64,000 nucleotides of DNA from Ascidiimonas meishanensis (GCF_037782385.1 NZ_JBBEXD010000001.1:868001-932000); one strand, 5' to 3'; shown: positions 46,355 to 54,715, counted from the stretch's first letter. Program-made: numbers and translations. Notes: generated by a model from the letters alone, not told the origin.

Positions 46355-46530
46355 CCGAGTTCTTTTACAAGTTAAAACCTTATTTTTGCACTAATTGCAA
46401 AATTGAAAATTTCTGTATTTTTCTCTTTTTAAGATGGGCATTTATTAAATAAAATAGCAACTTAAAGGAATAAAAATTACGAAAAACAAGAAAAGAAAAA
46501 ATAAACCCTCTAAGAGCAACAAAGAATCAC

Positions 46531-47106
46531 ATGAAAATTTATACAAAAACGGGTGATAAAGGCACTACGGCACTTTTTGGTGGAACCCGCGTTCCAAAGC
46601 ACCATATTAGAATAGATAGTTATGGAACCGTAGACGAATTAAATTCTTGGATTGGATTGTTAAGAGATCAAGAATCTAGTGAACATATTAATAAGATTCT
46701 AATTGAGATACAAGACCGCCTCTTTACAGTAGGGGCAATTTTAGCAACCGATCCGGAAAAGGCTATCTTAAAAAATGGTAAGGAAAGACTTAATATTCCA
46801 AAAATAAGCGAAAACGACATTAATTTACTAGAACAGGAAATAGATAACATGAATACTAGTTTACCACCAATGACGCATTTTATTTTGCCAGGTGGTCATC
46901 AAGCAGTGTCATTCTGTCATGTTACTCGTTGTGTCTGTAGACGAGCCGAACGATTATCAACAGAACTTTATGAAAATGAGCCCTTTGACGAAAGAGTTTT
47001 ACAATATTTAAATCGTCTCTCCGATTATCTCTTTGTATTGGCACGGAAATTGTCGTATGAATTGAAGGCAAAAGAGATAAAATGGATTCCTAAAAAAGAA
47101 TCATAA
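46531..47106 (+). CDS. Cob(I)yrinic acid a,c-diamide adenosyltransferase, PduO type
   Basis: A 191-residue trimeric enzyme that adds the adenosyl group to cobalamin. The ATP-binding N-terminus is MKIYTKTGDKGTTALFGGTRV, followed by RIDSYGTVDELNSWIG and CRRAERLS near residue 133, then LNRLSDYLFVLAR, all diagnostic for the PduO type. It makes coenzyme B12 for mutases such as methylmalonyl-CoA mutase; the meaB gene of that pathway lies at 60265. A -7 element TATTTTTG is seen at 46381-46388, about 140 bases upstream. Confidence 0.95.
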   Translation: MKIYTKTGDKGTTALFGGTRVPKHHIRIDSYGTVDELNSWIGLLRDQESSEHINKILIEIQDRLFTVGAILATDPEKAILKNGKERLNIPKISENDINLLEQEIDNMNTSLPPMTHFILPGGHQAVSFCHVTRCVCRRAERLSTELYENEPFDERVLQYLNRLSDYLFVLARKLSYELKAKEIKWIPKKES

Positions 47107-47214
47107 AGTTTTACGAAAAACGCTAAAAAATAGCTTTTTTACCTCTATATTGCTATTTTAACCGTTATTATGCTGACGTTCTTGTAAATTGTGTGTATTT
47201 AATATATTTTTTAC

Positions 47215-47244
47215 TTGACTTTTTCACATAAAAATTTATTTTTG
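47215..47244 (+). promoter_or_regulatory. Bacteroidota-type promoter of the DUF2795 gene
   Basis: TTG (47215-47217) is followed after 19 bases by TATTTTTG (47237-47244). Expected start of the transcript is near 47250, 19 bases before the ATG. Both elements match the consensus. Confidence 0.75.
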
Positions 47245-47268
47245 CAGAAATTAAAAATTGCGTAGCAC

Positions 47269-47490
47269 ATGTATTGGACCTTAGAACTTGCATCCTATCT
47301 CAGTGATGCTCCCTGGCCTGCAACTAAAGATGAATTGATAGATTACTCTATCAGAACAGGTGCTCCATTGGAGGTAGTAGAGAACCTTCAATCTATGGAA
47401 GATGAAGGAGAAATATATGAATCAATTGAAGAGATTTGGCCTGACTATCCGACTGAGGAAGATTATCTTTGGAATGAAGATGAATATTAA
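47269..47490 (+). CDS. DUF2795 domain-containing small protein
   Basis: A 73-residue acidic protein. The sequence MYWTLELASYLSDAPWPATKDELIDYSIRTGAP (start and middle cited in part) fits the DUF2795 winged-helix-like fold. The C-terminus is very acidic and aromatic (PTEEDYLWNEDEY). It has its own promoter and is closed by a terminator at 47514, so it is monocistronic. Function is unknown, though its conservation next to secA in Flavobacteriaceae suggests a housekeeping role. Confidence 0.9.
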   Translation: MYWTLELASYLSDAPWPATKDELIDYSIRTGAPLEVVENLQSMEDEGEIYESIEEIWPDYPTEEDYLWNEDEY

Positions 47491-47513
47491 CAGGCATTAA
47501 CAGTATTAAAATT

Positions 47514-47541
47514 AAAAAGTCTCATTAGAGGCTTTTTTTTT
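47514..47541 (+). terminator. Intrinsic terminator of the DUF2795 gene
   Basis: AGTCTC (47518-47523) pairs with GAGGCT (47528-47533, one G-T) around a 4-base loop, flanked by A4 and followed by an 8-base T run. A -7-like TAATTTTG for secA follows at 47545-47552. Confidence 0.85.
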
Positions 47542-47577
47542 GCTTAATTTTGAACTTTAGAATTACACAAGAATATT

Positions 47578-50500
47578 ATGAAATTATTAGATTCCGTTAT
47601 CAAAATATTTGTTGGAGATAAGGCGAAAAAAGACATAAAAGAGATACAACCTATTGTAGACCAGATAAAGTCTTTTGAAAGTAGCTTGTCTGGTTTGTCT
47701 CATGATGAATTACGCGCAAAAACCAATGAATTTAAAAGCAAGATACAGGAAGCCCGCCATACCTTTAATGAGGAAATTGAAAAATTAAGAAAGGAAGCAG
47801 AAAGTTCAAGTGACATTGACCGTAAAGAGGATATTTACTTAGAAATAGATGCTTTAGCAAAGGATTCCTATGAAGCAACGGAAGGGGTTCTCAATGAACT
47901 TCTCCCTGAAGCATTTGCAGTAATGAAAGAGACTGCTAAGCGATTTACAGAGAATAAAACACTCAGTGTTGAAGCAACTGCATTTGACAGAGAATTATCG
48001 GCTTCAAAAGATTTTGTTTCGCTTAGTGGAGAAAAAGCAATCTGGGCAAATTCTTGGGATGCTGCTGGTAAAGAAATAACCTGGGATATGGTGCATTATG
48101 ACGTTCAGCTAATTGGAGGTATTGCTATGCATCAAGGTAAAATAGCCGAAATGATGACAGGTGAGGGTAAAACACTTGTAGCAACCCTACCCGTTTATCT
48201 GAATGCACTCACCGGAAATGGCGTGCATTTGGTAACGGTTAATGATTATCTGGCGAAAAGAGATAGTGCTTGGATGGCACCACTCTTAAATTTTCATGGT
48301 CTCACTGTAGATTGCATAGATTATCATCAACCAAATTCAGATGCTAGAAGAAAGGCATATGAAGCAGATGTCACTTATGGAACCAACAATGAGTTTGGTT
48401 TTGACTATTTAAGAGATAATATGGCACATGCCCCTAAAGATCTGGTACAAAGAAAACACAACTATGCTATAGTAGATGAGGTGGATTCTGTTTTGATAGA
48501 CGATGCAAGAACTCCGTTAATTATATCGGGGGCCGTTCCGCAAGGAGATCGCCACGAATTTAATGAGTTAAAGCCAAAAGTAGCAGATATTGTAAGTAAA
48601 CAGCGTCAATACCTTATTAGTGTTCTTGCAGAAGCCAAAAAACTTATTAAAGCTGGAGACACCAAAGAAGGAGGTCTTCTCTTATTACGGGTATACAGGG
48701 GGCTCCCAAAGAACAAAGCACTTATTAAATTCTTAAGTGAAGAAGGGGTTAAACAACTCTTGCAAAAAACCGAAAATTATTATATGCAAGACAACAATCG
48801 GGAAATGCCCATTGTTGACGCTGAACTGCTATTTGTTATTGAAGAAAAAAATAATCAGATAGAATTAACAGATAAGGGTATCGAGTACCTTTCTGGAGAT
48901 GCAGATCCTGATTTTTTTGTAATGCCAGATGTAGGCTATGAAATTGCTCAGATAGAGAAAAAAGGCATGCCAATTGAAGAAGAAGCAGAACTTAAGGAAA
49001 AATTGTTTACTGAATTTAGTGTAAAAAGCGAACGTATTCATACCATGAATCAGTTACTTAAGGCATATACGATCTTTGAAAAAGATGTGGAATATGTTGT
49101 CATGGACAATAAGGTTATGATTGTAGATGAGCAAACTGGTCGTATAATGGATGGAAGAAGATATTCAGACGGTTTGCATCAAGCAATTGAAGCTAAAGAA
49201 AATGTAAAGATTGAAGCTGCTACACAAACTTTTGCTACGGTTACTTTACAAAATTATTTCAGAATGTACTCCAAACTTTCAGGTATGACAGGTACTGCCG
49301 TAACTGAAGCAGGAGAATTTTGGGAAATCTACAAGCTAGATGTGGTTGAAATACCTACCAATAGACCTATAGCCAGAATAGATAAGGAGGATTGTATTTA
49401 TAAAACAAAAAGAGAAAAGTATAATGCTATCATAGAAGAGATAGACCATTTAGTACAACAAAAAAGACCCGTACTGGTGGGTACTACTTCGGTAGAAATA
49501 TCAGAACTTTTGAGTAGAACACTTACTATTCGTAAAATTCCGCATAATGTTCTGAATGCAAAACTTCATAAAAAAGAAGCAGATATTGTTGCTGAAGCTG
49601 GTAACCCTGGAGTAGTTACCATTGCCACGAATATGGCAGGTAGAGGAACAGATATTAAATTGTCTGATGAAGTGAAAGAAGCTGGAGGACTTGCTATTAT
49701 TGGTACAGAGCGACATGATTCTAGACGTGTAGATAGGCAATTAAGAGGTAGATCTGGACGTCAAGGAGATCCAGGAAGTTCACAATTCTATGTTTCATTA
49801 GAAGACAATCTAATGAGACTGTTTGGTTCAGATAAGGTTGCTAAGTGGATGGACAGAATGGGTCTTGAAGAAGGGGAGGTAATTCAAGCCTCGTTAATGA
49901 CCAAATCTATTGAAAGAGCACAGAAAAAAGTGGAAGAAAATAACTTTGGCGTTCGTAAAAGATTATTGGAATATGATGACGTAATGAATGCTCAAAGAGA
50001 GGTAGTTTACAAAAGAAGAAGACATGCCTTAGAAGGAGAAAGACTCAAAGTAGATATCGCAAATATGATCTTTGATACTGCTGAGCTGATTGCCGACACA
50101 AATAAACAGGCTAATGACTTTAAAAATCTGGAGTTTGAACTAATTAAATATTTCTCGATTAGTTCACCAGTTACAGAAGAAGAATTCGATAAAATTACGG
50201 CAATAGAACTCGCATCAAAAATTTATAAGGCTGCACTGCTGCAATACGAATCTAAAACGGAGCGAAACGCCAAGACCGCTTTCCCAATCATAAAAGACGT
50301 ATTTGAGAATCAGGGAGATCGTTTTGAGCGGATCGTAGTGCCGTTTACAGATGGTATAAAATCACTCAATATTGTTACCAATCTTAAAGAAGCATACGAA
50401 AGTAATGGTAAAAAATTAGTGGCAGATTTTGAAAAAAATATTACCCTAGCCATAATAGATGAAGAATGGAAAACGCATTTGCGAAAAATGGATGAATTAA

Positions 50501-50940
50501 AGCATTCTGTACAGTTAGCTGTACATGAGCAAAAAGATCCGCTCCTTATTTATAAATTTGAAGCTTTTGAGCTTTTTAAAGCCATGATTGATAAGGTGAA
50601 TAAAGAAGTGATTTCATTTCTTTTTAAAGGAGAACTTCCTTCACAGGGTGCTGACGCCATACAAGAGGCAAAAGCAGTTTCAAGGCCAAAAGAAAGGTTG
50701 CAAACCTCTAAAGAAGAAGTTTTAAATAGCGATGAGCTTGCTGCGAGAAATCGTCATGCAGGACAAAGCCAATCTCGCCAGCAGCAAGTAACAGAAACTA
50801 TCGTTAGGGACAAACCTAAAATAGGGCGTAATGATAGGGTTACCATAAAAAATGTAATGAGTGGTGAGAATAAAACTCTTAAATATAAACAAGCAGAACC
50901 TTTAATTAATAAAGGCGAGTGGGTTTTGGTAGAATCCTGA
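47578..50940 (+). CDS. secA: Preprotein translocase ATPase SecA
   Basis: A 1120-residue motor that pushes unfolded proteins through SecYEG. The two nucleotide-binding folds are visible through Walker A MMTGEGKTLVATLP (about residues 196-209), IVDEVDSVLIDDARTPLI, and TNMAGRGTDIKL and RQLRGRSGRQGDPG. The preprotein cross-linking and scaffold domains follow. The chain is longer than Escherichia coli SecA (901), with an inserted stretch at about residues 330-470, as in other Bacteroidota. The C-terminal zinc-binding motif is absent. The C-terminal tail is lysine- and glutamine-rich with KPKIGRNDRVTIKNVMSG. It ends with a strong terminator. Confidence 0.97.
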   Translation: MKLLDSVIKIFVGDKAKKDIKEIQPIVDQIKSFESSLSGLSHDELRAKTNEFKSKIQEARHTFNEEIEKLRKEAESSSDIDRKEDIYLEIDALAKDSYEATEGVLNELLPEAFAVMKETAKRFTENKTLSVEATAFDRELSASKDFVSLSGEKAIWANSWDAAGKEITWDMVHYDVQLIGGIAMHQGKIAEMMTGEGKTLVATLPVYLNALTGNGVHLVTVNDYLAKRDSAWMAPLLNFHGLTVDCIDYHQPNSDARRKAYEADVTYGTNNEFGFDYLRDNMAHAPKDLVQRKHNYAIVDEVDSVLIDDARTPLIISGAVPQGDRHEFNELKPKVADIVSKQRQYLISVLAEAKKLIKAGDTKEGGLLLLRVYRGLPKNKALIKFLSEEGVKQLLQKTENYYMQDNNREMPIVDAELLFVIEEKNNQIELTDKGIEYLSGDADPDFFVMPDVGYEIAQIEKKGMPIEEEAELKEKLFTEFSVKSERIHTMNQLLKAYTIFEKDVEYVVMDNKVMIVDEQTGRIMDGRRYSDGLHQAIEAKENVKIEAATQTFATVTLQNYFRMYSKLSGMTGTAVTEAGEFWEIYKLDVVEIPTNRPIARIDKEDCIYKTKREKYNAIIEEIDHLVQQKRPVLVGTTSVEISELLSRTLTIRKIPHNVLNAKLHKKEADIVAEAGNPGVVTIATNMAGRGTDIKLSDEVKEAGGLAIIGTERHDSRRVDRQLRGRSGRQGDPGSSQFYVSLEDNLMRLFGSDKVAKWMDRMGLEEGEVIQASLMTKSIERAQKKVEENNFGVRKRLLEYDDVMNAQREVVYKRRRHALEGERLKVDIANMIFDTAELIADTNKQANDFKNLEFELIKYFSISSPVTEEEFDKITAIELASKIYKAALLQYESKTERNAKTAFPIIKDVFENQGDRFERIVVPFTDGIKSLNIVTNLKEAYESNGKKLVADFEKNITLAIIDEEWKTHLRKMDELKHSVQLAVHEQKDPLLIYKFEAFELFKAMIDKVNKEVISFLFKGELPSQGADAIQEAKAVSRPKERLQTSKEEVLNSDELAARNRHAGQSQSRQQQVTETIVRDKPKIGRNDRVTIKNVMSGENKTLKYKQAEPLINKGEWVLVES

Positions 50941-50960
50941 TTAAAAAAATGTATTTATCA

Positions 50961-50996
50961 AAAAAGCAGTAATCAATTGTGATTACTGCCTTTTCT
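50961..50996 (+). terminator. Intrinsic terminator of secA
   Basis: GCAGTAATCA (50966-50975) and TGATTACTGC (50980-50989) pair perfectly over a 4-base loop; CTTTTCTCTCT follows. The leading A run makes it usable from the minus strand for the small gene at 51034. Confidence 0.85.
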
Positions 50997-51033
50997 CTCT
51001 CATTAAACTCAAAAAATCTAAAAAAAATCAATC

Positions 51034-51333
51034 CTAATTCAAAAAGGAGGGGTCTTGATATATGTATAATGCTTTTATATATAATTCAACAGCCTTGGAG
51101 GCCGATAAACCTTGAAGCGCATCTGTAACATTCTTATTGCCCTGTATTTCAAAAAACATAGGCGCCTTATATTTCCATGGTAAAGAGTTAAAATGTTGCA
51201 TTTTACCATCTACTTTTGCCCATAGCTGGTTAAGTCCTTTATCTATATAAACAGAGACAGTGCTAGCGGCATCAAAAGAAAAACAGTAGGTTAATAAATG
51301 TGGTGTTTGTAAGTGACTAATATCGGGGTTCAT
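51034..51333 (-). CDS. Hypothetical protein, 99 residues
   Basis: No family recognised. Chosen start is ATG at 51331-51333 (MNPDISHLQTP); an upstream TTG at 51354 is unlikely because it lies inside a -7 element TATATTTG (51359-51352) on the minus strand, which would place the transcript start near 51346. The protein is soluble, without signal peptide or Cys clusters, with aromatic-rich segments (SLPWKYKAPMFFEIQGN) and a helical C-terminal half (AVELYIKALYIYQ). It is convergent to secA. Its codon use looks like that of neighbours. Confidence 0.7.
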   Translation of the reverse strand: MNPDISHLQTPHLLTYCFSFDAASTVSVYIDKGLNQLWAKVDGKMQHFNSLPWKYKAPMFFEIQGNKNVTDALQGLSASKAVELYIKALYIYQDPSFLN

Positions 51334-51554
51334 ATTTGTACGTTTATAAGGCAAATATAGAAACCTCTATAAAAGTTGCTACTTCAATATCGTTAGATGG
51401 AAGATTTATATAGACGAATGGTAGCCAACAAACTATTAATGGTTTTTTAATCTTAAAAGATATAACAATTTAGTAATCTACCTAAGTTCAATATTGCCAA
51501 TTATTGATTAAATCGTCTTTAAAATTTAAAATTCAAAAATAAACATTGGTAATT

Positions 51555-51585
51555 TTTGTGAAAATTCAATAAAAATCTATCTTTG
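51555..51585 (+). promoter_or_regulatory. Consensus promoter of a probable small RNA
   Basis: TTTG (51555-51558) and TATCTTTG (51578-51585) are separated by 19 bases and match the -33/-7 consensus of Bacteroidota. No plus-strand gene follows before 53552, so the expected product is not a mRNA. Confidence 0.75.
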
Positions 51586-51590
51586 TTAAA

Positions 51591-51727
51591 TAACCCCACT
51601 TCTTTTGTTCAGATTAAAAATAATTCTGTAGGTGTAATATAATATCCTAGTAGAGTTTTATTAAGTGTTTATTTAATTGATTAATAGAGCGAGGGGGTAG
51701 TTTCTAAATGAGCTGCCTCTTTTTTTA
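51591..51727 (+). ncRNA. Candidate small structured RNA
   Basis: Begins about 6 bases after the promoter and ends in an intrinsic terminator, for about 135 bases. No reading frame of use is present. A strong internal hairpin pairs GTTTTATTAA (51655-51664) with TTAATAGAGC (51681-51690), ten pairs with a 16-base loop. AAATAACCCC (51588-51597) can also pair with GGGGTAGTTT (51694-51703) to close the whole molecule, with one mismatch. The terminator hairpin (51695-51717) uses some of the same bases, so the two folds compete. Closed ends with an open middle recall 6S RNA, but I cannot assign a family. Confidence 0.6.
51691..51727 (+). terminator. Terminator of the candidate small RNA
   Basis: GGTAGTTT (51696-51703) pairs with GAGCTGCC (51710-51717) with some G-T pairs around a 6-base loop, extended by weaker outer pairs, and followed by TCTTTTTTT. 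Orientation is plus strand only. Confidence 0.75.
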
Positions 51728-51764
51728 TCTTATTTTCACTTTTAGGCTATCATGACTGAACTGT

Positions 51765-52454
51765 TTAGTCAATTGCCAACACTAAAGTAGGATTGGGACA
51801 ATTGTTATAAAAAAAGTTTTTGTCTTCATTACTACATACACCGGGATAATCTCCTTTTCTACCCTCTAGATCAAGAATAAGTTGAAAATGAAGGTGAGGA
51901 GCATAATTTACATTCTCTTGGGGTCTTCCTAATGTTCCTAACAAATCTCCGGCCTTAAAAGTCTTTCCAATGTATAATGGTTCTAAAGATAATTTGGATA
52001 AATGCCCATAGAGGGTATAAAAAACTTCTTCCTCAAACTTGTGTTCTAATATGATTGTAGGACCATAATCACCGCTGCTACTATTATCATTAAAACTATG
52101 CAAAACACCATCCAGAGGGGTAATTACCTGAGTTCCTGCCGAAGACCAGAAGTCAACCCCTAAATGAATATTTCTTGGAGCTAATGAATTATGCTGAAAT
52201 AAAGCACTACTCTTATAAAGGTTTCGTTTTTCCAAATACCCCCCATAAGCAACTTGCCCATTGTTTTGAATAAGATATTCCTTTATATAGCTTTCCATTT
52301 TGTCTGGATCTGACATATCCAGATTTACCAATTCTGGATTATCTGATGACAGATCTATAGGTATGTATTCAGTCCTAGAAATTGTTTTATTAAGAGGTGC
52401 TATAAAACTTGGTGTAAAAATTTGTTTAAATCTGGTAATAAAGGACGAATTCAT
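51765..52454 (-). CDS. M23 family metallopeptidase without signal peptide
   Basis: A 229-residue protein with a LytM/M23 zinc endopeptidase domain in residues about 90-215. Ligand motifs are NIHLGVDFW (HxxxD) and YAPHLHFQL (HxH), with ILEHKFEEEVFYTLYGHLS between them. No signal peptide or membrane helix is seen in the N-terminal 90 residues, so how it reaches cell wall is unclear; it may act in the cytoplasm on another substrate. Its start overlaps the previous gene by 4 bases. It is the third gene of an ECF sigma operon. Confidence 0.88.
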   Translation of the reverse strand: MNSSFITRFKQIFTPSFIAPLNKTISRTEYIPIDLSSDNPELVNLDMSDPDKMESYIKEYLIQNNGQVAYGGYLEKRNLYKSSALFQHNSLAPRNIHLGVDFWSSAGTQVITPLDGVLHSFNDNSSSGDYGPTIILEHKFEEEVFYTLYGHLSKLSLEPLYIGKTFKAGDLLGTLGRPQENVNYAPHLHFQLILDLEGRKGDYPGVCSNEDKNFFYNNCPNPTLVLAID

Positions 52455-52846
52455 TTATTCTGGTAATGATTTTGATACTGATTTCTAATAACTAAAATTT
52501 GAACGAAAAGCATGATCACAAAGAAAAGTATTCCATAAATAGCCGATTTAGGAATCGTAAAATTGGTAATTTCTAAGGAAACAGCCTCTAAGGGTAACAG
52601 AATTCTATCAAAAAAATTTGTTGACAAATAGGTGTCTTCTGATCCAAAATAAGCCACTCCCAATAAGAAAGCGCTTCCTAAGAAAATTAAAACCCATGTA
52701 GACTTTGAAATTAAGGGTTTTGAATTTGACACATATGCCGCCTCTTCTTCCAACCTTGCCATAAAATTCTTTTCAAAATCATTAGATGGGCTTTCTAATC
52801 CAGCCTCCTTTATCCATGATTTTAGTTGCTTTTCTTCCCTATTCAT
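52451..52846 (-). CDS. Two-helix membrane protein, probable anti-sigma factor
   Basis: A 131-residue protein with a soluble N-terminal half (about residues 1-45, EEKQLKSWIKEAGLESPSNDFE) and two probable membrane helices at about 48-67 and 101-121. There is no zinc-binding anti-sigma motif. By position (4-base overlap with the sigma gene upstream and with the peptidase gene downstream) and layout, it is likely the sigma-binding anchor. The role is inferred from gene order only. Confidence 0.7.
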   Translation of the reverse strand: MNREEKQLKSWIKEAGLESPSNDFEKNFMARLEEEAAYVSNSKPLISKSTWVLIFLGSAFLLGVAYFGSEDTYLSTNFFDRILLPLEAVSLEITNFTIPKSAIYGILFFVIMLFVQILVIRNQYQNHYQNK

Positions 52847-53418
52847 ATATTTTTATATTTAAGAGTAGCTTCATGCCCTTTTAATAAATGAGCTAGTTTA
52901 CCACGACTTCTATGCAAGCGTACTTTAATGGTATTTTCTTTTAAACCAGTAATCTCTGCTATTTCTATTAAAGATAAGTCTTCATAATAATATAGCATAA
53001 TCAATGTTTGATCTTCTTTACCTAAAGAAGCTATTGCTGCCTTAATCAACCGTTTTCTGTCTTCACATTCTAGATCTTCCAATACTTCTATTTCCAAATT
53101 AGGAATCTGTAAGTTGTTGTCCTCCCCCTTTTTTATAAAGGAGAATCTTTTACTTAGTTTAATTTTATCTAAACAACTATTGTAAGCAATACGATACAAC
53201 CATGTAGAAAATTTTGAATCTCCTTTATACTTATGTAATGAACGATATGCCTTTATAAAAATTTCTTGTGCAATATCTTCTGCCTCCTCCCTATCTCTTA
53301 ATAATTTCAAAGCGATACTAAACACAAGATCTTTGTATTTTCTTAGTAAAAAGGCAAAAGCATGCTTATTACCTTTTAAGGTTTGTTCAATATAATATTG
53401 GTCTAATTGGTCAGCCAT
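52843..53418 (-). CDS. ECF-type RNA polymerase sigma factor
   Basis: A 191-residue sigma-70-like factor with region 2 (about residues 25-95, AEDIAQEIFIKAYRSLHKYKGDSKFSTWLYRIAYN) and region 4 (about 125-180, LIEIAEITGLKENTIKVRLHRSRGKL). Regions 1 and 3 are missing, as in ECF factors. The first gene of an operon with a membrane protein and an M23 peptidase. An ECF-type promoter (TGTAACC, 16 bases, CGTC) immediately precedes it, so it probably activates its own operon. The transcript would start only a few bases before the ATG. Confidence 0.93.
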   Translation of the reverse strand: MADQLDQYYIEQTLKGNKHAFAFLLRKYKDLVFSIALKLLRDREEAEDIAQEIFIKAYRSLHKYKGDSKFSTWLYRIAYNSCLDKIKLSKRFSFIKKGEDNNLQIPNLEIEVLEDLECEDRKRLIKAAIASLGKEDQTLIMLYYYEDLSLIEIAEITGLKENTIKVRLHRSRGKLAHLLKGHEATLKYKNI

Positions 53419-53427
53419 TATTAATAA

Positions 53428-53454
53428 GACGATAAAACGTCCTGTAAGGTTACA
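53428..53454 (-). promoter_or_regulatory. ECF-type promoter of the sigma-factor operon
   Basis: Minus strand TGTAACC (53454-53448), 16 bases, CGTC (53431-53428). AAC in the -35 and CGTC in the -10 are hallmarks of ECF promoters. It is mirrored by a plus-strand copy at 53479. Confidence 0.65.
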
Positions 53455-53478
53455 TTTTGTTATTTTATTTTTAAATGT

Positions 53479-53505
53479 TGTAACCTAAACAAGATAATTA
53501 GAGTC
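53479..53505 (+). promoter_or_regulatory. ECF-type promoter of the DUF6249-like gene
   Basis: TGTAACC (53479-53485), 16 bases, AGTC (53502-53505; one base from CGTC). Same spacing as the divergent sigma promoter. Transcript would start near 53512, 40 bases before the ATG. Confidence 0.55.
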
Positions 53506-53551
53506 ATAAGAATAAAACGAACATTTATTTAATCAATTAAAAAAGTATCAA

Positions 53552-53893
53552 ATGGAAGCAGTAGTTGTATTTGTCAGTTTATTTTTAGTGATCTTTGGGA
53601 TTGCCTATTTAGCCTATTCAACCCGTAATAAAGAAAGGCTTGCACTGATTGAAAAGGGAGCAGACGCTTCCATTTTCTTCAGTAAAAAACCTAAAGAGCC
53701 ATTTCCAGTATGGAAAGTTATTATTTTAAACTTAGCATTATTATTATCAGGTATTGGTATTGGCATTTTTATAGCTGGAATTTTACATAATCACTTAAAT
53801 GTAGATGCAGAAATTGCCTTTCCTGGTACCATATTCTTATTAGCCGGAATAGGTTTATTTACGGGGTTTCAACTGTCTAAAAATATTAAATAA
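53552..53893 (+). CDS. Small membrane protein, DUF6249-like
   Basis: A 113-residue protein with three probable membrane helices (about residues 3-21, 53-73 and 86-105), the first followed by a basic segment TRNKERLALIEKGADASIFF. This RxxxxALIEKG segment is typical of DUF6249 proteins, small membrane proteins often near ECF sigma genes in Bacteroidota. The function is unknown. It is divergent from the ECF sigma gene and shares the mirrored promoter pair, so it is probably part of the same regulon. Confidence 0.8.
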   Translation: MEAVVVFVSLFLVIFGIAYLAYSTRNKERLALIEKGADASIFFSKKPKEPFPVWKVIILNLALLLSGIGIGIFIAGILHNHLNVDAEIAFPGTIFLLAGIGLFTGFQLSKNIK

Positions 53894-53927
53894 TTTTAGT
53901 TATTTCATGCTCAGCAAAGGTGTGAAA

Positions 53928-53963
53928 AATACAGAAGTATGGCTATTGCGATACTTCTGTATT
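53928..53963 (+). terminator. Hairpin after the DUF6249-like gene
   Basis: AATACAGAAGTAT (53928-53940) and ATACTTCTGTATT (53951-53963) form a perfect 13-bp stem with a 10-base loop. The U-tract is weak (TATTC), so it could be a terminator or a message-end stabiliser. Confidence 0.7.
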
Positions 53964-54046
53964 CAAAATCTTAACATATTTTATATCCTTTAAACGAAAG
54001 GAATTTAGTAATATGCAGACTATCTATGTCCAAAATCTTATAGAAT

Positions 54047-54715
54047 ATGTATAAATTTAAATCAAATACCGTAGCATTGCTCTCGATATTTTTGTTGATC
54101 TCATGCCAAATAAATAGCAATTCGAAGCAAGATAAGCTACCTCAAAATTTAACGGATGTTTCTCAAGACTTACAAGAGTATGAAACTGCATACTTTGCTA
54201 GTGGGTGCTTTTGGTGTGTAGAAGCTATTTTTGAAAGCGTAGTTGGAGTTAAAGAAGTAGTGTCTGGATATTCTGGTGGAAAAGAAGAAAACCCAACCTA
54301 TCAACAAGTTGGTAGAGGTTTAACTAGCCATGCGGAAGCAGTTGAAGTATATTATGATCCAGAAGAAGTGAGTTTTGAGACACTCGTAAAAGTTTTCTTT
54401 GGTTCTCAAGATCCAACTACACTCAATAGACAGGGGCCAGATAGAGGTGCTGAATATAGATCTATCGCATTCTACAAAAACCCTAAAGAACAGCAAATCA
54501 TTACTAATTATATTAAAGAATTGGAAAGTAAAAAGGTTTTTGACAAAAAAATAGTTACCGAAGTAGTTCCCTTTGAAAAATTTTGGAAGGCTGAAGATTA
54601 CCATCAAGACTATGAAAAAAAACATCCCAACAATGCATATATAAGAAATGTGTCCATTCCAAGATTAAAAAAGTTTCAGAAAAAGTTTCCTGATTTGCTT
54701 AAAAAAGACCACTAG
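54047..54715 (+). CDS. msrA: Peptide methionine sulfoxide reductase MsrA, lipoprotein form
   Basis: A 222-residue protein with lipoprotein signal (MYKFKSNTVALLSIFLLISC), so it acts outside the cytoplasm. The catalytic motif GCFWCVEAIF (nucleophile Cys near residue 53) is followed by GYSGGKEENPTYQQVGRG, SHAEAVEV and the C-terminal HPNNAYIRNVSIPRL. It reduces S-forms of methionine sulfoxide in proteins. It is transcribed alone or with the hairpin-separated previous gene and has its own terminator. Confidence 0.95.
   Translation: MYKFKSNTVALLSIFLLISCQINSNSKQDKLPQNLTDVSQDLQEYETAYFASGCFWCVEAIFESVVGVKEVVSGYSGGKEENPTYQQVGRGLTSHAEAVEVYYDPEEVSFETLVKVFFGSQDPTTLNRQGPDRGAEYRSIAFYKNPKEQQIITNYIKELESKKVFDKKIVTEVVPFEKFWKAEDYHQDYEKKHPNNAYIRNVSIPRLKKFQKKFPDLLKKDH

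Larger units (their letters stand above)
51334..51764. other. 431-base gap; holds a gene -7 element and the candidate small RNA
   Basis: From 51334 to about 51550 the gap is AT-rich and shows only the -7 element of the minus-strand gene at 51352-51359. The rest is the promoter and the small RNA described separately. No protein frame above about 20 codons is convincing on either strand. Confidence 0.6.

Noticed and set aside
46464..46563. Lysine-rich frame (KNKKRKNKPSKSNKE) running into the cobalamin adenosyltransferase start
   Set aside because: It has no ATG, GTG or TTG start and reflects an A-rich leader.
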